From: Herbinix sp.
GTDB taxonomy: Bacteria; Bacillota; Clostridia; Lachnospirales; Lachnospiraceae
NCBI GenBank assembly: GCA_029256105.1
Contig: JAQSYO010000008.1
Location: forward strand, 1 to 64,000
Length of the DNA stretch: 64,000 bases
Direction: 5' to 3'
The position numbers and the translations under genes were made by a program. Of the stretch, positions 10,784-21,213 are shown piece after piece; the first letter of the stretch is position 1, and each line of letters starts with the position of its first letter. The notes beneath the pieces are model-generated. The model searched no databases. It was not told where the DNA came from and worked only from the letters and a program-made list of their open reading frames with translations.

Positions 10784-11893
10784 TTACGCCATAACATTTA
10801 TATTAACCGGTAAAATTAAATAAATGTATGACTGGTCTTTATCACGAAGAAAGCATGGTGCTTTCGCATTGATTAAATAGATATCAACTGTCTCATCGTC
10901 AATTACACGTAATGCATCAAGTAAAAACTTCGGATTAAATCCAATTACAATATCCTTACCTTCCAGCGTAATATCAATTTCTTCATTCATGGATCCAATT
11001 GCCGTATTAATTTTTAATTCAAAGTCATTATTTTTAATATCAATTATGATTGGTTTCTTATCCGTTTCACGAATTAACAGGGAAGCTCTTTCAATACAAT
11101 TTTGTAATTCTTTTTTATTGATTGTAACTTTTGTCTCATAATCACTAGAGAGCATCTGGTCTATTCTATAATACTCCCCTTCAATTAATCTTGTTAATAC
11201 AACTGTATTATCAAATTCAAACAAAGCATGCTTATCTGTAAAGAAAATATTAACCAAAGAAGATACTTCTCCAGATAATATTTTACTGATTTCATTTAAA
11301 GTCTTTCCAGGTACAATTACTTTTCTGTCTTCATAAGAATCTTTCATAAATATTTTACGTATCGAGATTCTATGTCCATCCAAAGAGATAACTCTTAATT
11401 CATTCTTTTTAATCTCAAATAATTCTCCGGTCATTATTTTATTACTTTCATTATCGGAGATTGAGAATACTGTCTGGCGAATAACTTCCTTCAAAGTAAA
11501 CTGGGATACAATAATCGGATTTTCTTTTTCTATGATTGGAAGATTAGGGAATTCTTCACCTGACCTACCTGATATAGAGAATTTTGCTTTCTCACAAATA
11601 ATTTCTGTCATGTAGTTTGAGTCCGTTGTAATATTAACCTCATTCTCAGGTAATCTTCTCACTATCTCAGAAAATATCTTAGCATTTAAAGCTACCGTTC
11701 CCTTTTCAAGGATGTTACCTTTTACTAAAGTCTCAATACCTAACTCCATATCATTTGCTATTAATTTAATATAGTTATCTGTCACCTCTATAATCAGACA
11801 CTCTAAGATTGGCATAGTAGATTTCGCAGGTACTGCTTTTAATACAATATTAACACCATTTAAAAGTTCCGCTTTTTGACATTGGATTTTCAT
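10784..11893 (-). CDS. dnaN: DNA polymerase III beta sliding clamp
   Basis: A 369-residue ring protein that tethers the replicative polymerase to DNA. Three repeated clamp domains of about 120 residues are recognisable from MKIQCQKAELLNGVNIVLKAVPAKSTMPILEC onward (first 20 residues diagnostic). The C-terminus YLILPVNINVMA fits the hydrophobic-cleft strand of clamps (usual LPMR region). It is preceded by AGGGAG and separated from dnaA by the 320-bp origin-like spacer. Confidence 0.96.
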   Translation of the reverse strand: MKIQCQKAELLNGVNIVLKAVPAKSTMPILECLIIEVTDNYIKLIANDMELGIETLVKGNILEKGTVALNAKIFSEIVRRLPENEVNITTDSNYMTEIICEKAKFSISGRSGEEFPNLPIIEKENPIIVSQFTLKEVIRQTVFSISDNESNKIMTGELFEIKKNELRVISLDGHRISIRKIFMKDSYEDRKVIVPGKTLNEISKILSGEVSSLVNIFFTDKHALFEFDNTVVLTRLIEGEYYRIDQMLSSDYETKVTINKKELQNCIERASLLIRETDKKPIIIDIKNNDFELKINTAIGSMNEEIDITLEGKDIVIGFNPKFLLDALRVIDDETVDIYLINAKAPCFLRDKDQSYIYLILPVNINVMA

Positions 11894-12214
11894 ATGTGTA
11901 TAAACTCCCTTCGCGTTTTATATATAAATATATTAATGATTCTTAGTAATATTATTAATAAGGGGCGTGTATTTGTTGATATCTGCCATTTGACCTTAAG
12001 AATCAAGACTTACAGCAATAGATAACATTGTAAGATTCTGTGTTTTTGTTTGTGGATTAAAAGATTAAAATCAACATGCAAAAAATGTAAAATAATTTAT
12101 AAACAGAATATCAACACTTTATCAACCTGATATCAACAGGTTAATATTAGGTTGATATTAGTATTAATATTAGTACTATAAAAAGTATTTATATAGAATA
12201 TTTGCTTCTATAAT
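11894..12214. other. oriC: oriC-like spacer between dnaN and dnaA with DnaA-box-like sites
   Basis: AT-rich DNA with a cluster of DnaA-box-like 9-mers: TAATCCACA (minus, 12051-12059), TTATCAACC (12119-12127), and several ATATCAACA/ATATCAACC variants (11974-11982 minus, 12108-12116, 12130-12138, 12150-12158 minus). Almost pure A/T follows at 12139-12200, a candidate unwinding element. This is the usual location of the unwinding half of bipartite origins in Firmicutes. Confidence 0.75.
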
Positions 12215-13570
12215 TTACTCGGGGTTAATCTTCTTTATTAAAACATCTACAGTATTATGTAAAGAAGAGTCATTTGCTATATCATTAGCTACTTTATCGT
12301 AACCGTGAAGAACTGTAGAATGATCTCTATTACCAAGATTTTTACCTATCTCTGTTACAGACAGGTCGGTTAACTTACGGCAAAGATACATTACAATTTG
12401 ACGTGGGTATGAAATATTTCTACTTTTATCTTTGGAATAAATCTCTGCAGGAGTAAGATTATGATGCTCTGCAACTATTTCTACGATAAGTTCCGTAGTA
12501 ATTATACGCTTTTCGTTCGGAGATATAATATCTTGTAAGGCTTCCTCTGCCAAAAGAAGGTTTAGCTCTCTTTTCTTTAATCTAGAGAAGGCTACTATTT
12601 TTGTTAAAGCACCTTCTAACTCACGGATATTAGATTTAATATTAACAGCGATGTATCGTAAAACTTCTTCATCAATTTGTAGACCATCGAGTTCTTCTTT
12701 TTTTCGTAAGATAGCCATCCTTGTTTCATAATCCGGAGATTGGATATCTGCGAGAAGACCATGTTCAAAACGAGAGCGAAGCCTGTCCTCCAAAGTAAGC
12801 ATTTCCTTTGGTGGTCGATCGCTTGAGATTATAATCTGTTTTTTGGATTCATGTAATGTATTAAAGGTATGGAAAAACTCCTCCTGAGTTCTTTCCTTTC
12901 CTATTATAAATTGTATATCATCAATAAGGAGAATGTCGATGGAACGATATTTCTCCCTAAATTGAGTTGTCGTATTCTTTTGTATAGAATCAATTAGTTC
13001 ATTAGTAAATTTCTCACTAGTAACATAAAGTACTTTCGTATCAGGATTCTGGTCTAAAACAAAATGTGCAATGGAATGCATAAGATGTGTCTTACCAAGA
13101 CCAACACCCCCATAAATAAAAAGAGGATTATAAATTTCACCTGGATTTTCTGCAACTGCTAAAGATGCAGCCCTAGCAAATTCATTATTGCCACCGACTA
13201 CAAAGGTATCAAAGGTATATCTCGCATTTAAAAAATTAGGGGCATTGTTCTTTTTCTTAGCAACAACAGGTTGTTCCACAAATTTCTCAGCCGAATCTAT
13301 TTGACTTTGAAGAATGAACTTTATCTCATAGGGCTCATTCAAAATTTCCTCTATCGATACTTTTAATAATAACTCATATTTATTACGAATGATATTGATA
13401 CTCGGAGGTCCGATACGTTCATCATTAATCAGAATTGTGATAACATGATCAAGTACATCATATACCTTCAGCGGTTTTAGCCAAGTATTATAAGATACGT
13501 CAGTTATGCCATATTCCGATATTAAATATTTCAAAATGTCGTCCCATTTAGATTGAATCAAATTTTTCAT
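12215..13570 (-). CDS. dnaA: Chromosomal replication initiator DnaA
   Basis: A 451-residue AAA+ initiator. Domain I is at residues 1-80 and a short linker follows to about 105. The ATPase has NPLFIYGGVGLGKTHLMHSI (Walker A) and DILLIDDIQFI (Walker B). Domain IV ends with the DNA-binding signature NRDHSTVLHGYDKV. ATG 13570 is favoured over in-frame ATG 13582 and TTG 13585 because GGAGG lies 5 nt before it and the upstream codons overlap that ribosome site. It binds the boxes on both sides of the gene and starts replication. Confidence 0.97.
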   Translation of the reverse strand: MKNLIQSKWDDILKYLISEYGITDVSYNTWLKPLKVYDVLDHVITILINDERIGPPSINIIRNKYELLLKVSIEEILNEPYEIKFILQSQIDSAEKFVEQPVVAKKKNNAPNFLNARYTFDTFVVGGNNEFARAASLAVAENPGEIYNPLFIYGGVGLGKTHLMHSIAHFVLDQNPDTKVLYVTSEKFTNELIDSIQKNTTTQFREKYRSIDILLIDDIQFIIGKERTQEEFFHTFNTLHESKKQIIISSDRPPKEMLTLEDRLRSRFEHGLLADIQSPDYETRMAILRKKEELDGLQIDEEVLRYIAVNIKSNIRELEGALTKIVAFSRLKKRELNLLLAEEALQDIISPNEKRIITTELIVEIVAEHHNLTPAEIYSKDKSRNISYPRQIVMYLCRKLTDLSVTEIGKNLGNRDHSTVLHGYDKVANDIANDSSLHNTVDVLIKKINPE

Positions 13571-13860
13571 TGCTGCCTCCATCAATACTCACATAGATAT
13601 ATATTATAACAAAATCATTAAATTTTCAATGGTTAATATGCCTTTCTTTATTTTTCATCAAAATGTGGAAGGGTGGATAAGGAAATAAACATTAAGAACA
13701 TCGTTAAAATGTGTATAGAATCATTGATTCTTATGCTAATAACGAAAATGAATAACAACTTATCCACATAAGAATAATATTTATCAACAATCAGATATAT
13801 ATATAAGGAAGAAATTATATTTTAAAGGATATTATTCAAGTCTTATTATAAAACATTTAC
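13571..13860. other. oriC: oriC-like spacer between dnaA and rpmH with DnaA boxes
   Basis: It contains a perfect DnaA box TTATCCACA (13760-13768), TTATCAACA (13781-13789) and TTATCCACC on the minus strand (13672-13680). With the dnaN-dnaA spacer this makes a two-part origin flanking dnaA, as in Bacillus. Gene direction switches here: minus to the left, plus to the right. Confidence 0.8.
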
Positions 13861-13889
13861 TTGACGTAACTGGGGATAGCGAATATAAT
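13861..13889 (+). promoter_or_regulatory. Promoter of the rpmH-rnpA operon
   Basis: TTGACG (13861-13866) is followed after 17 bp by TATAAT (13884-13889). It lies 85 bp before rpmH. Confidence 0.8.
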
Positions 13890-13974
13890 AGACGTGATAT
13901 TCCAAAATACCAAATAAAATAGATAAAATTCGCTTACCATACAGAACGGTGCAGTTAAAAGGAGGTGCAGAGTA

Positions 13975-14109
13975 ATGAAAATGACATTCCAACCGAAAAA
14001 GAGATCACACTCTAAGGTACATGGTTTTAGAGCAAGAATGGCTACATCAAGTGGCAGAAAAGTATTGTCTGCTAGAAGAGCAAAAGGAAGAAAGCAATTA
14101 TCTGCATAG
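13975..14109 (+). CDS. rpmH: 50S ribosomal protein L34
   Basis: A 44-residue, very basic protein reading [20 protein letters not shown] at the start and ending [11 protein letters not shown], which is diagnostic of L34. AAGGAGG lies 10 nt before ATG 13975; ATG 13981 is an alternative. It is the first gene of the rightward cluster, followed by rnpA, the usual arrangement next to oriC. Confidence 0.97.
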   Translation: MKMTFQPKKRSHSKVHGFRARMATSSGRKVLSARRAKGRKQLSA

Positions 14110-14221
14110 GTCGCAATTTTGTGACCTTTTCTTCTCTGTGTTAAGTAGTAACACAAAATAGTTAAAAACAAAACGAGGACTAGTTCTATCGTTTATTAGC
14201 ATTAGCAAAGGTTAATGAAAA

Positions 14222-14557
14222 ATGAAGCAGTCAGAATCATTAAAGAATAACGAAGATTTTAAAGAAATATACCGTACCGGAAAATCATATGCGAATAAAT
14301 TTTTGATCATGTATGTAAAAAGGAACGAAACATGTAATAACCGACTTGGAATATCGGTGAGTAAAAAAGTAGGCAATAGTGTTGTAAGACACAGAATAAC
14401 TAGATTGATTAGAGAAAGCTATCGACTATCGGAGGATAGCTTTTTGAGTGGATTAGACATTATCGTTGTGGCAAGAGTAAATGCCCGAGGAAAAGAATAC
14501 AGTGAGATTGAAAGCGCATTGTTACACCTAATGAAGCTCCATAAAATTGGGAAATAA
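14222..14557 (+). CDS. rnpA: Ribonuclease P protein component
   Basis: A 111-residue basic protein that helps the RNase P RNA trim tRNA 5' ends. [24 protein letters not shown] at the start (first 20 residues diagnostic) and the RNR-like motif [26 protein letters not shown] are characteristic. The length is normal. It sits between rpmH and yidD as in most bacteria. Confidence 0.96.
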   Translation: MKQSESLKNNEDFKEIYRTGKSYANKFLIMYVKRNETCNNRLGISVSKKVGNSVVRHRITRLIRESYRLSEDSFLSGLDIIVVARVNARGKEYSEIESALLHLMKLHKIGK

Positions 14558-14609
14558 ACGTGTAATATCTGAACTGATAGAGAGAAATGAAAATAGTAGG
14601 GGTATAGAA

Positions 14610-14828
14610 GTGATAATTAAGAAATTGTTTATATTAATGATAAAGTTTTATCGGAAATATATTTCTCCTCTTAAGAGAACGTCAAGCTGCATCTATACAC
14701 CTACCTGCTCTTTATATGCAATTGAAGCATTGGAGAAGTATGGAGCTCTCAAGGGAACATATTTAGCTGTAAGACGAATTTTAAGATGCCATCCTTTTCA
14801 TATGGGTGGATATGATCCTGTTCCGTAA
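14610..14828 (+). CDS. yidD: Membrane protein insertion efficiency factor YidD
   Basis: A 72-residue protein starting at GTG 14610 with AGGGG 8 nt upstream. A longer frame opens at 14547 and overlaps rnpA by 11 nt, but the extra 21 residues do not match the family. The core [22 protein letters not shown] and [18 protein letters not shown] carries the conserved cysteines and HPFHxGGYDPVP. It acts at the inner membrane near the insertase, whose gene yidC follows. Confidence 0.93.
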   Translation: MIIKKLFILMIKFYRKYISPLKRTSSCIYTPTCSLYAIEALEKYGALKGTYLAVRRILRCHPFHMGGYDPVP

Positions 14829-14874
14829 AAATTCGTAATGTCATTAGGACATCAGCTCTAAGGAGGAAAAATAA

Positions 14875-16125
14875 TTGGTGGTAACATTATTAACAAAAAG
14901 CAGTAGTTGGTTAAGTCCGATTGCAAACATATTAGGCTTGATTATGAACGCAATATATGAATTTTTTCATTTGTTCGGTATTCAAAATATTGCGCTATCT
15001 ATTATCGTATTTACTTTTATCGTTAAGACATTAATGCTCCCTTTAACAATTAAACAACAGAAATTTACGAAACTTTCATCCGTAATGAATCCTGAGTTAC
15101 AAAAGATACAAGCTAAGTACAAGGGTAAGAAAGATGAAGCTTCTTTAAAAAAACAACAAGCAGAAACACAGGTGGTTTATCAAAAGTATGGCGCAAGCCC
15201 GACGGCCGGATGTTTGCCGATATTGATAACTTTACCAATTATGTTTGCTTTATATTCAGTAATTAATAATATTCCGGCATATGTAGATCAAGTAAGACAA
15301 TTGTATGAGTCAATTGCATTAGGTATTAGTACTACTGCTGGTTATCCGGATATTTTAAAAACTCTTTCAGAGGGAGTTAGAATTACTGGTTCAAAAGATT
15401 TTTCTACTACAAATCAGATTATTGATTTATTAGCTAAGTTTAATACTTCGCACTGGGAAAATTTACAGACAAGTTTCCCTGCTTTAAAGGATACTATTGT
15501 AAATTCAATGGATGAAATTAAGCAAGTAAATGGTTTCTTAGGATTAAATATTGCGAATAACCCGGGTTGGAAGTTCCCAGGTATAATAATTCCTTTCCTT
15601 GCTATGGCATTGCAGTTTATTCAAAGCAAGCAAATACAAGTTAAGACACCAAATAACAAGGACAACCCTACTGCAAATGCGATGTCATCCATGACCTATG
15701 TTATGCCAATTATGTCCGGTGTATTTTGTATTACTTTACCTACCGGTATTGGTCTATACTGGATTGCAACCAGTGTATTTGCTATCATTCAACAGTACTT
15801 TGTAAATAAATATATGGATCGTATAAATGTCGATGATCTTATTGAGAAAAATGTTGCAAAAGCAAGTAAACGAAGATCAAAAACAATTGCAGCAGGTGGA
15901 GCTTCTTTGCAGGAATTAGCAAAAAAGCAAACGAAATCAATAGATAGCACTGTATCTGAGAAGGGAAAAAGTACAGATAGTTTTGGTACAAAAGAAAAGC
16001 AGGATGAAGTAGTTGAAGAATCAACTGTTGTTGAACAAACAAAACAGTCTTCAAGTGGTCAGAAGAGCATTTCTGAGATAGCAAATCTTCTCAAAAACAG
16101 GAATAGTGAAAAGGGGGATAAGTAG
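14875..16125 (+). CDS. yidC: Membrane protein insertase YidC/OxaA (SpoIIIJ type)
   Basis: A 416-residue insertase with a TTG start and AAGGAGG 8 nt upstream. Hydrophobic segments lie at about residues 15-35, 37-60, 115-138, 225-245 and 270-305. The hydrophilic-groove residue that is arginine in well-studied Gram-positive homologues appears as Lys51 (FIVKTLMLPLTIKQQK). GLYWIATSVFAIIQQY is the conserved last segment. A polar, unstructured tail of roughly 85 residues rich in S, K, E and Q follows. It inserts membrane proteins together with or without SecYEG. It is 46 bp after yidD and overlaps nothing; khpB begins 2 bp later. Confidence 0.95.
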   Translation: MVVTLLTKSSSWLSPIANILGLIMNAIYEFFHLFGIQNIALSIIVFTFIVKTLMLPLTIKQQKFTKLSSVMNPELQKIQAKYKGKKDEASLKKQQAETQVVYQKYGASPTAGCLPILITLPIMFALYSVINNIPAYVDQVRQLYESIALGISTTAGYPDILKTLSEGVRITGSKDFSTTNQIIDLLAKFNTSHWENLQTSFPALKDTIVNSMDEIKQVNGFLGLNIANNPGWKFPGIIIPFLAMALQFIQSKQIQVKTPNNKDNPTANAMSSMTYVMPIMSGVFCITLPTGIGLYWIATSVFAIIQQYFVNKYMDRINVDDLIEKNVAKASKRRSKTIAAGGASLQELAKKQTKSIDSTVSEKGKSTDSFGTKEKQDEVVEESTVVEQTKQSSSGQKSISEIANLLKNRNSEKGDK

Positions 16126-16127
16126 CA

Positions 16128-17012
16128 ATGGAGTGGAGAGAAATTACTGCTAAAACAGTGGATGAAGCTTTAACAAATGCTATGCTCGAACTAGGCACAA
16201 CGATTGAAAATTTAGAATATGAAATAATAGAAAAGGAAACGAACGGTTTCTTAGGTATGTTCGGAAAACCTGCTAAAATTAAATTTAGAATGATAATTAC
16301 TACCGAAAATACAGCAAAGAGATTCCTGGTTGATGTGTTTAATGCGATGGGAATTAAGGCATCGACTGAAGTTGTTTTTGATAAGGAAAATGCAACTATT
16401 GAGATAAACGTTGATGGCGATGAAATGGGAGTTCTTATCGGTAAAAGAGGACAAACCCTAGATTCCTTACAATATCTTGTAAGCTTAGTTGTTAATAAAA
16501 ATAGTGAGAACTATATTAAGGTTAAATTAGATACCGAGAACTATAGAGCAAGAAGAAAAGAGACTCTTGAAAATCTTGCTAAGAATATTGCTTTTAAGGT
16601 AAAGAGAACAAGAAAACCGGTATCTTTAGAGCCTATGAATCCCTATGAGAGAAGAATTATTCACTCAGCATTACAAAATGATAAGTATGTGGAAACATAT
16701 TCTGAAGGTGAAGAGCCATATCGTAGAGTAGTAATAAATGTCAAAAAAACTTTACGAGATGTAAAATATACCAATAACAAACCGGCTAATAATACTTATC
16801 GTAAGGATTATAGCAAAGATGGTAATAAAGAAGGACAAAAAACCTTTCATAAGCCATACAATAATAATAGTTCAAGTACTAATAACAGCAATAATAGTAA
16901 TGCTAGTAAAAGTAGTAGCTATAATAAAAATTATAGCATGGACTATAAAAAAGATTATGAGAAGTATAAGGAAAGCAAAGAGAAGAAAGAACAACCGGTT
17001 GAAACCGTTTAA
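16128..17012 (+). CDS. khpB: RNA-binding protein KhpB/Jag
   Basis: A 294-residue protein with three parts. A Jag-N domain (residues 1-55, with EKETNGFLGMFGKPAKIKF) is followed by a KH domain (GDEMGVLIGKRGQTLDSLQYLVSL, GxxG present) at about 95-160. An R3H domain (LEPMNPYERRIIHSAL) spans about 160-225. The remaining 70 residues are low-complexity, rich in N, S, K and Y, longer than usual. The protein regulates mRNAs affecting division and elongation in related Firmicutes. It is the last gene before the terminator at 17036. Confidence 0.93.
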   Translation: MEWREITAKTVDEALTNAMLELGTTIENLEYEIIEKETNGFLGMFGKPAKIKFRMIITTENTAKRFLVDVFNAMGIKASTEVVFDKENATIEINVDGDEMGVLIGKRGQTLDSLQYLVSLVVNKNSENYIKVKLDTENYRARRKETLENLAKNIAFKVKRTRKPVSLEPMNPYERRIIHSALQNDKYVETYSEGEEPYRRVVINVKKTLRDVKYTNNKPANNTYRKDYSKDGNKEGQKTFHKPYNNNSSSTNNSNNSNASKSSSYNKNYSMDYKKDYEKYKESKEKKEQPVETV

Positions 17013-17035
17013 AGATTTTTCTGTATGTTGAAAAA

Positions 17036-17077
17036 GGGGTGTCTTAAAAGTAGAGCATACTTTAAGGCACCTTTTTA
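17036..17077 (+). terminator. Terminator after khpB
   Basis: GGTGTCTTAAAAGTA pairs with TACTTTAAGGCACC across a 5-nt loop (one wobble pair and one bulge), followed by TTTTT. An A-tract on the left side means it may work in both directions. Confidence 0.85.
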
Positions 17078-17128
17078 TTCTAATTATGAAATATATAATG
17101 CTACTCATTATATGATGGAGGTAGGGCA

Positions 17129-18505
17129 ATGAAGACAGATACGATTACAGCGATTGCAACAGGTCTAAGTAATGCAGGAATCAGTGTTATTAGAATAAGT
17201 GGTACGGATGCATTTACAATAATAGACCAAATATATAAATCAAAGTCGGGTAATAAAATATTGTCAAAGGAAAGTAGCCACACCATTCATTATGGATACA
17301 TTGTTGATGAGGGGCAGGTAATTGATGAGGTTATGGTGGTTATTATGAAATCACCTTCAACTTATACGAGAGAAGATAGTATTGAAATCGATTGTCATGG
17401 TGGTATTGTAGTTACTAGAAAAATATTAGAAACGGTACTGAAACATGGAGCAAGAATAGCCGAACCAGGAGAGTTTACGAAAAGAGCTTTCTTAAATGGT
17501 AGGATCGATTTATCACAGGCGGAGGCTGTATGTGATATTATACATGCAAAAAATGAATTAGCTTTAAAAAACTCCTTAAACCAATTGAAAGGCAATGTAT
17601 TTGAGCTTATTAAGAATCTTAGAGGTACCATTTTACGTGATATTGCATTTATTGAGGCAGCATTAGATGACCCTGAGCATATTAGTCTAGAAGGTTTTAA
17701 CGATGAATTAGCGAAACATTTGGATAAAGAAAGTCAAGCTATCGATCAACTAATTCGTGAATCAAAGAACGGAAAGATTATTAAAGAGGGAATTAAGACG
17801 GTTATTATTGGCAAACCCAATGCAGGTAAATCCAGTTTATTAAATACATTAGTCGGTGAAGATAGGGCTATAGTCACAGATATAGCAGGTACGACACGTG
17901 ATACATTAGAAGAAACGATTAATTTAAATGGAATAGTGCTAAATGTAATTGATACAGCAGGAATTCGTGACACAAAGGATATTATTGAAAAAATTGGAGT
18001 AGATAAAGCGCTTCGAATAGCAACAGAAGCCGATTTGATTATATTTGTTCTGGATTCTTCAACTAATATCGATGAGAATGATGAAGCTATTCTAAAGCTC
18101 ATTCATGATAAAAAAGCCATATTATTACTAAATAAATCTGATCTGGAAGCTAAGATATCCACTGATGAAATAAAGGAAAAGACAGCTCATCCTATCATAA
18201 ATATATCAATAAAAGAGAATTCAGGGATCGATGAATTTGTTCAAGAAATTAAAACAATGTTTTTTGGTGGAGAATTATCTTTTAATGAAGATATTTATAT
18301 TACTAACGAAAGACATAGACAAGCATTTATTGAAACTTCAGAAAGCCTGAAGCTAGTAAAACAGAGTATTGATACAGGGATGCCAGAGGATTTTTATTCA
18401 ATCGATTTAATGAATGCTTATGAGATCTTAGGACGAATCATCGGGGAGAATGTGGAAGAAGATTTAGTTAATATGATCTTTAAAGAATTTTGTATGGGAA
18501 AATAA
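17129..18505 (+). CDS. mnmE: tRNA uridine-5-carboxymethylaminomethyl GTPase MnmE
   Basis: A 458-residue GTPase that modifies the wobble uridine of tRNAs together with MnmG. The N-terminal folate-binding domain has [19 protein letters not shown]. The G domain has [14 protein letters not shown] (G1), DIAGTTRDT (G2), DTAGIRDT (G3) and NKSD (G4). The C-terminus ends with the conserved FKEFCMGK, whose cysteine is essential in the family. It starts at ATG 17129 with GGAGG and runs into mnmG. Confidence 0.97.
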   Translation: MKTDTITAIATGLSNAGISVIRISGTDAFTIIDQIYKSKSGNKILSKESSHTIHYGYIVDEGQVIDEVMVVIMKSPSTYTREDSIEIDCHGGIVVTRKILETVLKHGARIAEPGEFTKRAFLNGRIDLSQAEAVCDIIHAKNELALKNSLNQLKGNVFELIKNLRGTILRDIAFIEAALDDPEHISLEGFNDELAKHLDKESQAIDQLIRESKNGKIIKEGIKTVIIGKPNAGKSSLLNTLVGEDRAIVTDIAGTTRDTLEETINLNGIVLNVIDTAGIRDTKDIIEKIGVDKALRIATEADLIIFVLDSSTNIDENDEAILKLIHDKKAILLLNKSDLEAKISTDEIKEKTAHPIINISIKENSGIDEFVQEIKTMFFGGELSFNEDIYITNERHRQAFIETSESLKLVKQSIDTGMPEDFYSIDLMNAYEILGRIIGENVEEDLVNMIFKEFCMGK

Positions 18506-18555
18506 CATTTGATTATGTAGATATTGTTTTAACTAGAAAGGGAATGGGGAAAAAT

Positions 18556-20454
18556 ATGTCATATGTATATGAAAGCTATGACGTTGTTGTAGTTGGTGCC
18601 GGTCATGCTGGTTGTGAGGCAGCGTTAGCTTCTGCCAGGCTTTCTTTAAATACCATTATATTCACAGTAAGTATGGATAGTATTGCCATGATGCCTTGTA
18701 ATCCAAATATTGGTGGAACGTCTAAGGGACACTTAGTTAGAGAAATTGATGCCTTGGGTGGTGAGATGGGGAAGAATATAGATAAAACCTATATTCAATC
18801 TAAAATGTTAAACTTATCAAAAGGACCAGCCGTTCATTCTCTTCGAGCACAGGCAGATAAACAGGAATATTCGAGATCCATGCGTACAGTAATGGAGAAT
18901 ACACCGAATCTCACAATAAAGCAAGCTGAAGTTGTTGAGGTACTCACAAACGACAATAAAATCACCGGGGTCAAGACCTATTCCGGAGCGATATATCCAT
19001 GTAAAGCGGTAATCCTTTGTACAGGCACTTATTTGAACGCAAGATGTATCTATGGGGATGTTGTAAATGCGACAGGTCCAAATGGATTACAAGCGGCAAC
19101 TTACTTGACAGATTCATTAAAAGCACTTGGAATAGAAATGTATCGATTTAAAACAGGTACACCTGCTCGAATCGATAAAAGATCTATCGATTTTTCGAAA
19201 ATGGAGGAGCAATTTGGTGATGAAAAAGTAGTACCATTCTCCTTTAGTACCAAACAAGAGGAATTAAATAAGGAGCAGGTGTCCTGCTGGTTAACATATA
19301 CCAACGAGAGTACTCATGAAATTATTCGAGCGAATATTGGAAGATCACCTCTATATTCAGGAGATATTAAGGGTACGGGACCTAGATATTGCCCTTCAAT
19401 AGAAGATAAGGTTGTCAAATTTGCTGATAAAGAGAGACATCAGGTATTTATCGAACCAGAAAGTAATCATACGAATGAAATGTATATTGCGGGAATGTCT
19501 AGTTCCTTGCCAGAGGATGTACAATATCAGATGTATCGGTCTGTTCCTGGGCTTGAAAATGCTAAAATTACTAGAAATGCATATGCAATTGAATATGATT
19601 GTATTAATCCGATGCAACTAAAGCCATCGCTAGAGTTTAAAATGGTAGAGGGATTATTTAGTGGTGGCCAGTTCAATGGAAGTTCGGGATATGAAGAAGC
19701 AGCTGCGCAAGGTTTAATTGCTGGTATTAATGCGGCAAGGAAGCTTTGTGGAAAGGAACCTCTAATAATTGATCGTTCCGAGGCATACATTGGGGTATTA
19801 ATTGATGATCTTGTTACGAAAGAAACACACGAGCCATATAGAATGATGACTTCGAGAGCAGAGTACCGTTTACTATTACGCCAAGATAATGCAGATATTA
19901 GATTAACAAAAAAAGGTTATGAAGTAGGATTAATAAGTAGCGTCCGTTATCAAAATTTATTAAGAAAAGAAGATGAAATTGAAAAAGAGATTCTTCGATT
20001 AGAAAATACTATGATCGGTGCAAATAAAGAAGTTCAAGAGCTTCTTGAAAATAGTGATAGCTCATTACTTAATACAGGAGCTACCTTAGCAGAATTAGTA
20101 CGTAGACCGGAACTAACCTATGAGATGTTGGAAAGTATAGATAAGGAAAGAATAACCTTACCGAATGACGTAATTGAGCAAGTTAATATTAACTTAAAAT
20201 ATGATGGCTATATTAAGCGTCAATTAAAACAAGTAGAACAATTTAGAAAACTAGAGAATAAGCATATACCCGAGAAAATTGATTATAACATTATTCCTAG
20301 CCTGAGAATAGAGGCAAGGCAAAAACTTATTAAATTTAAACCAATTTCAATCGGACAGGCTTCTAGAATCTCAGGGGTTTCTCCTGCTGATATATCAGTA
20401 TTATTAGTATATCTGACCCAATATAATTCGGAAAAACAAAAGGAAAAGGAGTAG
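18556..20454 (+). CDS. mnmG: tRNA modification FAD enzyme MnmG (GidA)
   Basis: A 632-residue flavoprotein, partner of MnmE. The FAD-binding motif [20 protein letters not shown] starts at about residue 9. [46 protein letters not shown] and [22 protein letters not shown] are family signatures, and the C-terminal helical domain binds MnmE. ATG 18556 begins at the usual N-terminus; an in-frame start at 18490 would overlap mnmE and adds 22 unmatched residues. rsmG follows 7 bp later. Confidence 0.97.
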   Translation: MSYVYESYDVVVVGAGHAGCEAALASARLSLNTIIFTVSMDSIAMMPCNPNIGGTSKGHLVREIDALGGEMGKNIDKTYIQSKMLNLSKGPAVHSLRAQADKQEYSRSMRTVMENTPNLTIKQAEVVEVLTNDNKITGVKTYSGAIYPCKAVILCTGTYLNARCIYGDVVNATGPNGLQAATYLTDSLKALGIEMYRFKTGTPARIDKRSIDFSKMEEQFGDEKVVPFSFSTKQEELNKEQVSCWLTYTNESTHEIIRANIGRSPLYSGDIKGTGPRYCPSIEDKVVKFADKERHQVFIEPESNHTNEMYIAGMSSSLPEDVQYQMYRSVPGLENAKITRNAYAIEYDCINPMQLKPSLEFKMVEGLFSGGQFNGSSGYEEAAAQGLIAGINAARKLCGKEPLIIDRSEAYIGVLIDDLVTKETHEPYRMMTSRAEYRLLLRQDNADIRLTKKGYEVGLISSVRYQNLLRKEDEIEKEILRLENTMIGANKEVQELLENSDSSLLNTGATLAELVRRPELTYEMLESIDKERITLPNDVIEQVNINLKYDGYIKRQLKQVEQFRKLENKHIPEKIDYNIIPSLRIEARQKLIKFKPISIGQASRISGVSPADISVLLVYLTQYNSEKQKEKE

Positions 20455-20461
20455 AGAGATT

Positions 20462-21190
20462 ATGGAATTTAATCAATACCCCGAAATAAAAGAGTTTGAT
20501 AACGGTTTATCTGCTTTAGGAATTATATTGTCAGACGTTCAAAAACAGCAATTTATAGATTACTATGAGATGCTTATACTGTGGAATGATATTATGAATT
20601 TAACAGCAATAACTGAACTGAATGATATAATTCAAAAACATTTTATTGATTCTTTGTCAATTGTCAAGGTACTGAAACCTACAAAAGAGAGGCTATTGGA
20701 TGTAGGTACCGGAGCAGGGTTTCCAGGAATTCCTTTAAAAATTGTATTTCCTGAATTAGATATTGTTTTACTGGATTCTTTAAAGAAGCGACTTACATTT
20801 TTAGATGAAGTTATTAGTAAGCTTAAACTTGATAAAATTGTAACACTTCATGGAAGAGCCGAAGATTATGGTAAGAATACAAATTATCGTGAGCAATTTG
20901 ATTTATGTGTTTCACGGGCAGTTGCAAAACTGTCTTCTCTTTCGGAGTATTGCCTACCCTATGTTAAAAAGGGAGGATATTTTATCTCTTATAAGTCCGG
21001 AAAAATACAAGAAGAACTTGAGATGTCAAAGAAGGCATTTAAAATATTAGGAGCAGAACTTAAGGAAGTTGGAGAATTCAAGCTTCCTGATTCAGATATT
21101 GAGAGATCTTTAGTGGTTCTTTATAAAAATACAATAACTCCTAAGAATTATCCGAGAAGTGCAGGTAAACCTTCGAAAGAACCATTATAG
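20462..21190 (+). CDS. rsmG: 16S rRNA (guanine527-N7)-methyltransferase RsmG (GidB)
   Basis: A 242-residue SAM-dependent methyltransferase of the small ribosomal subunit. The SAM loop is LLDVGTGAGFPGIPLKIVFP (residues about 78-97). WNDIMNLTAIT and HFIDSLSIVK precede it, and DLCVSRAVAKLSSLSEYCLP is the target-recognition region. Loss of this enzyme gives low-level streptomycin resistance in other bacteria. The start has AAGGAG 9 nt upstream. It sits directly after mnmG, as usual. Confidence 0.95.
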   Translation: MEFNQYPEIKEFDNGLSALGIILSDVQKQQFIDYYEMLILWNDIMNLTAITELNDIIQKHFIDSLSIVKVLKPTKERLLDVGTGAGFPGIPLKIVFPELDIVLLDSLKKRLTFLDEVISKLKLDKIVTLHGRAEDYGKNTNYREQFDLCVSRAVAKLSSLSEYCLPYVKKGGYFISYKSGKIQEELEMSKKAFKILGAELKEVGEFKLPDSDIERSLVVLYKNTITPKNYPRSAGKPSKEPL

Positions 21191-21213
21191 ACTAATTGAA
21201 GGGAGTTAGAAAA

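Noticed and set aside
13857-14171. 104-codon minus-strand frame
   Set aside because: It lies antisense to rpmH, which is certain.
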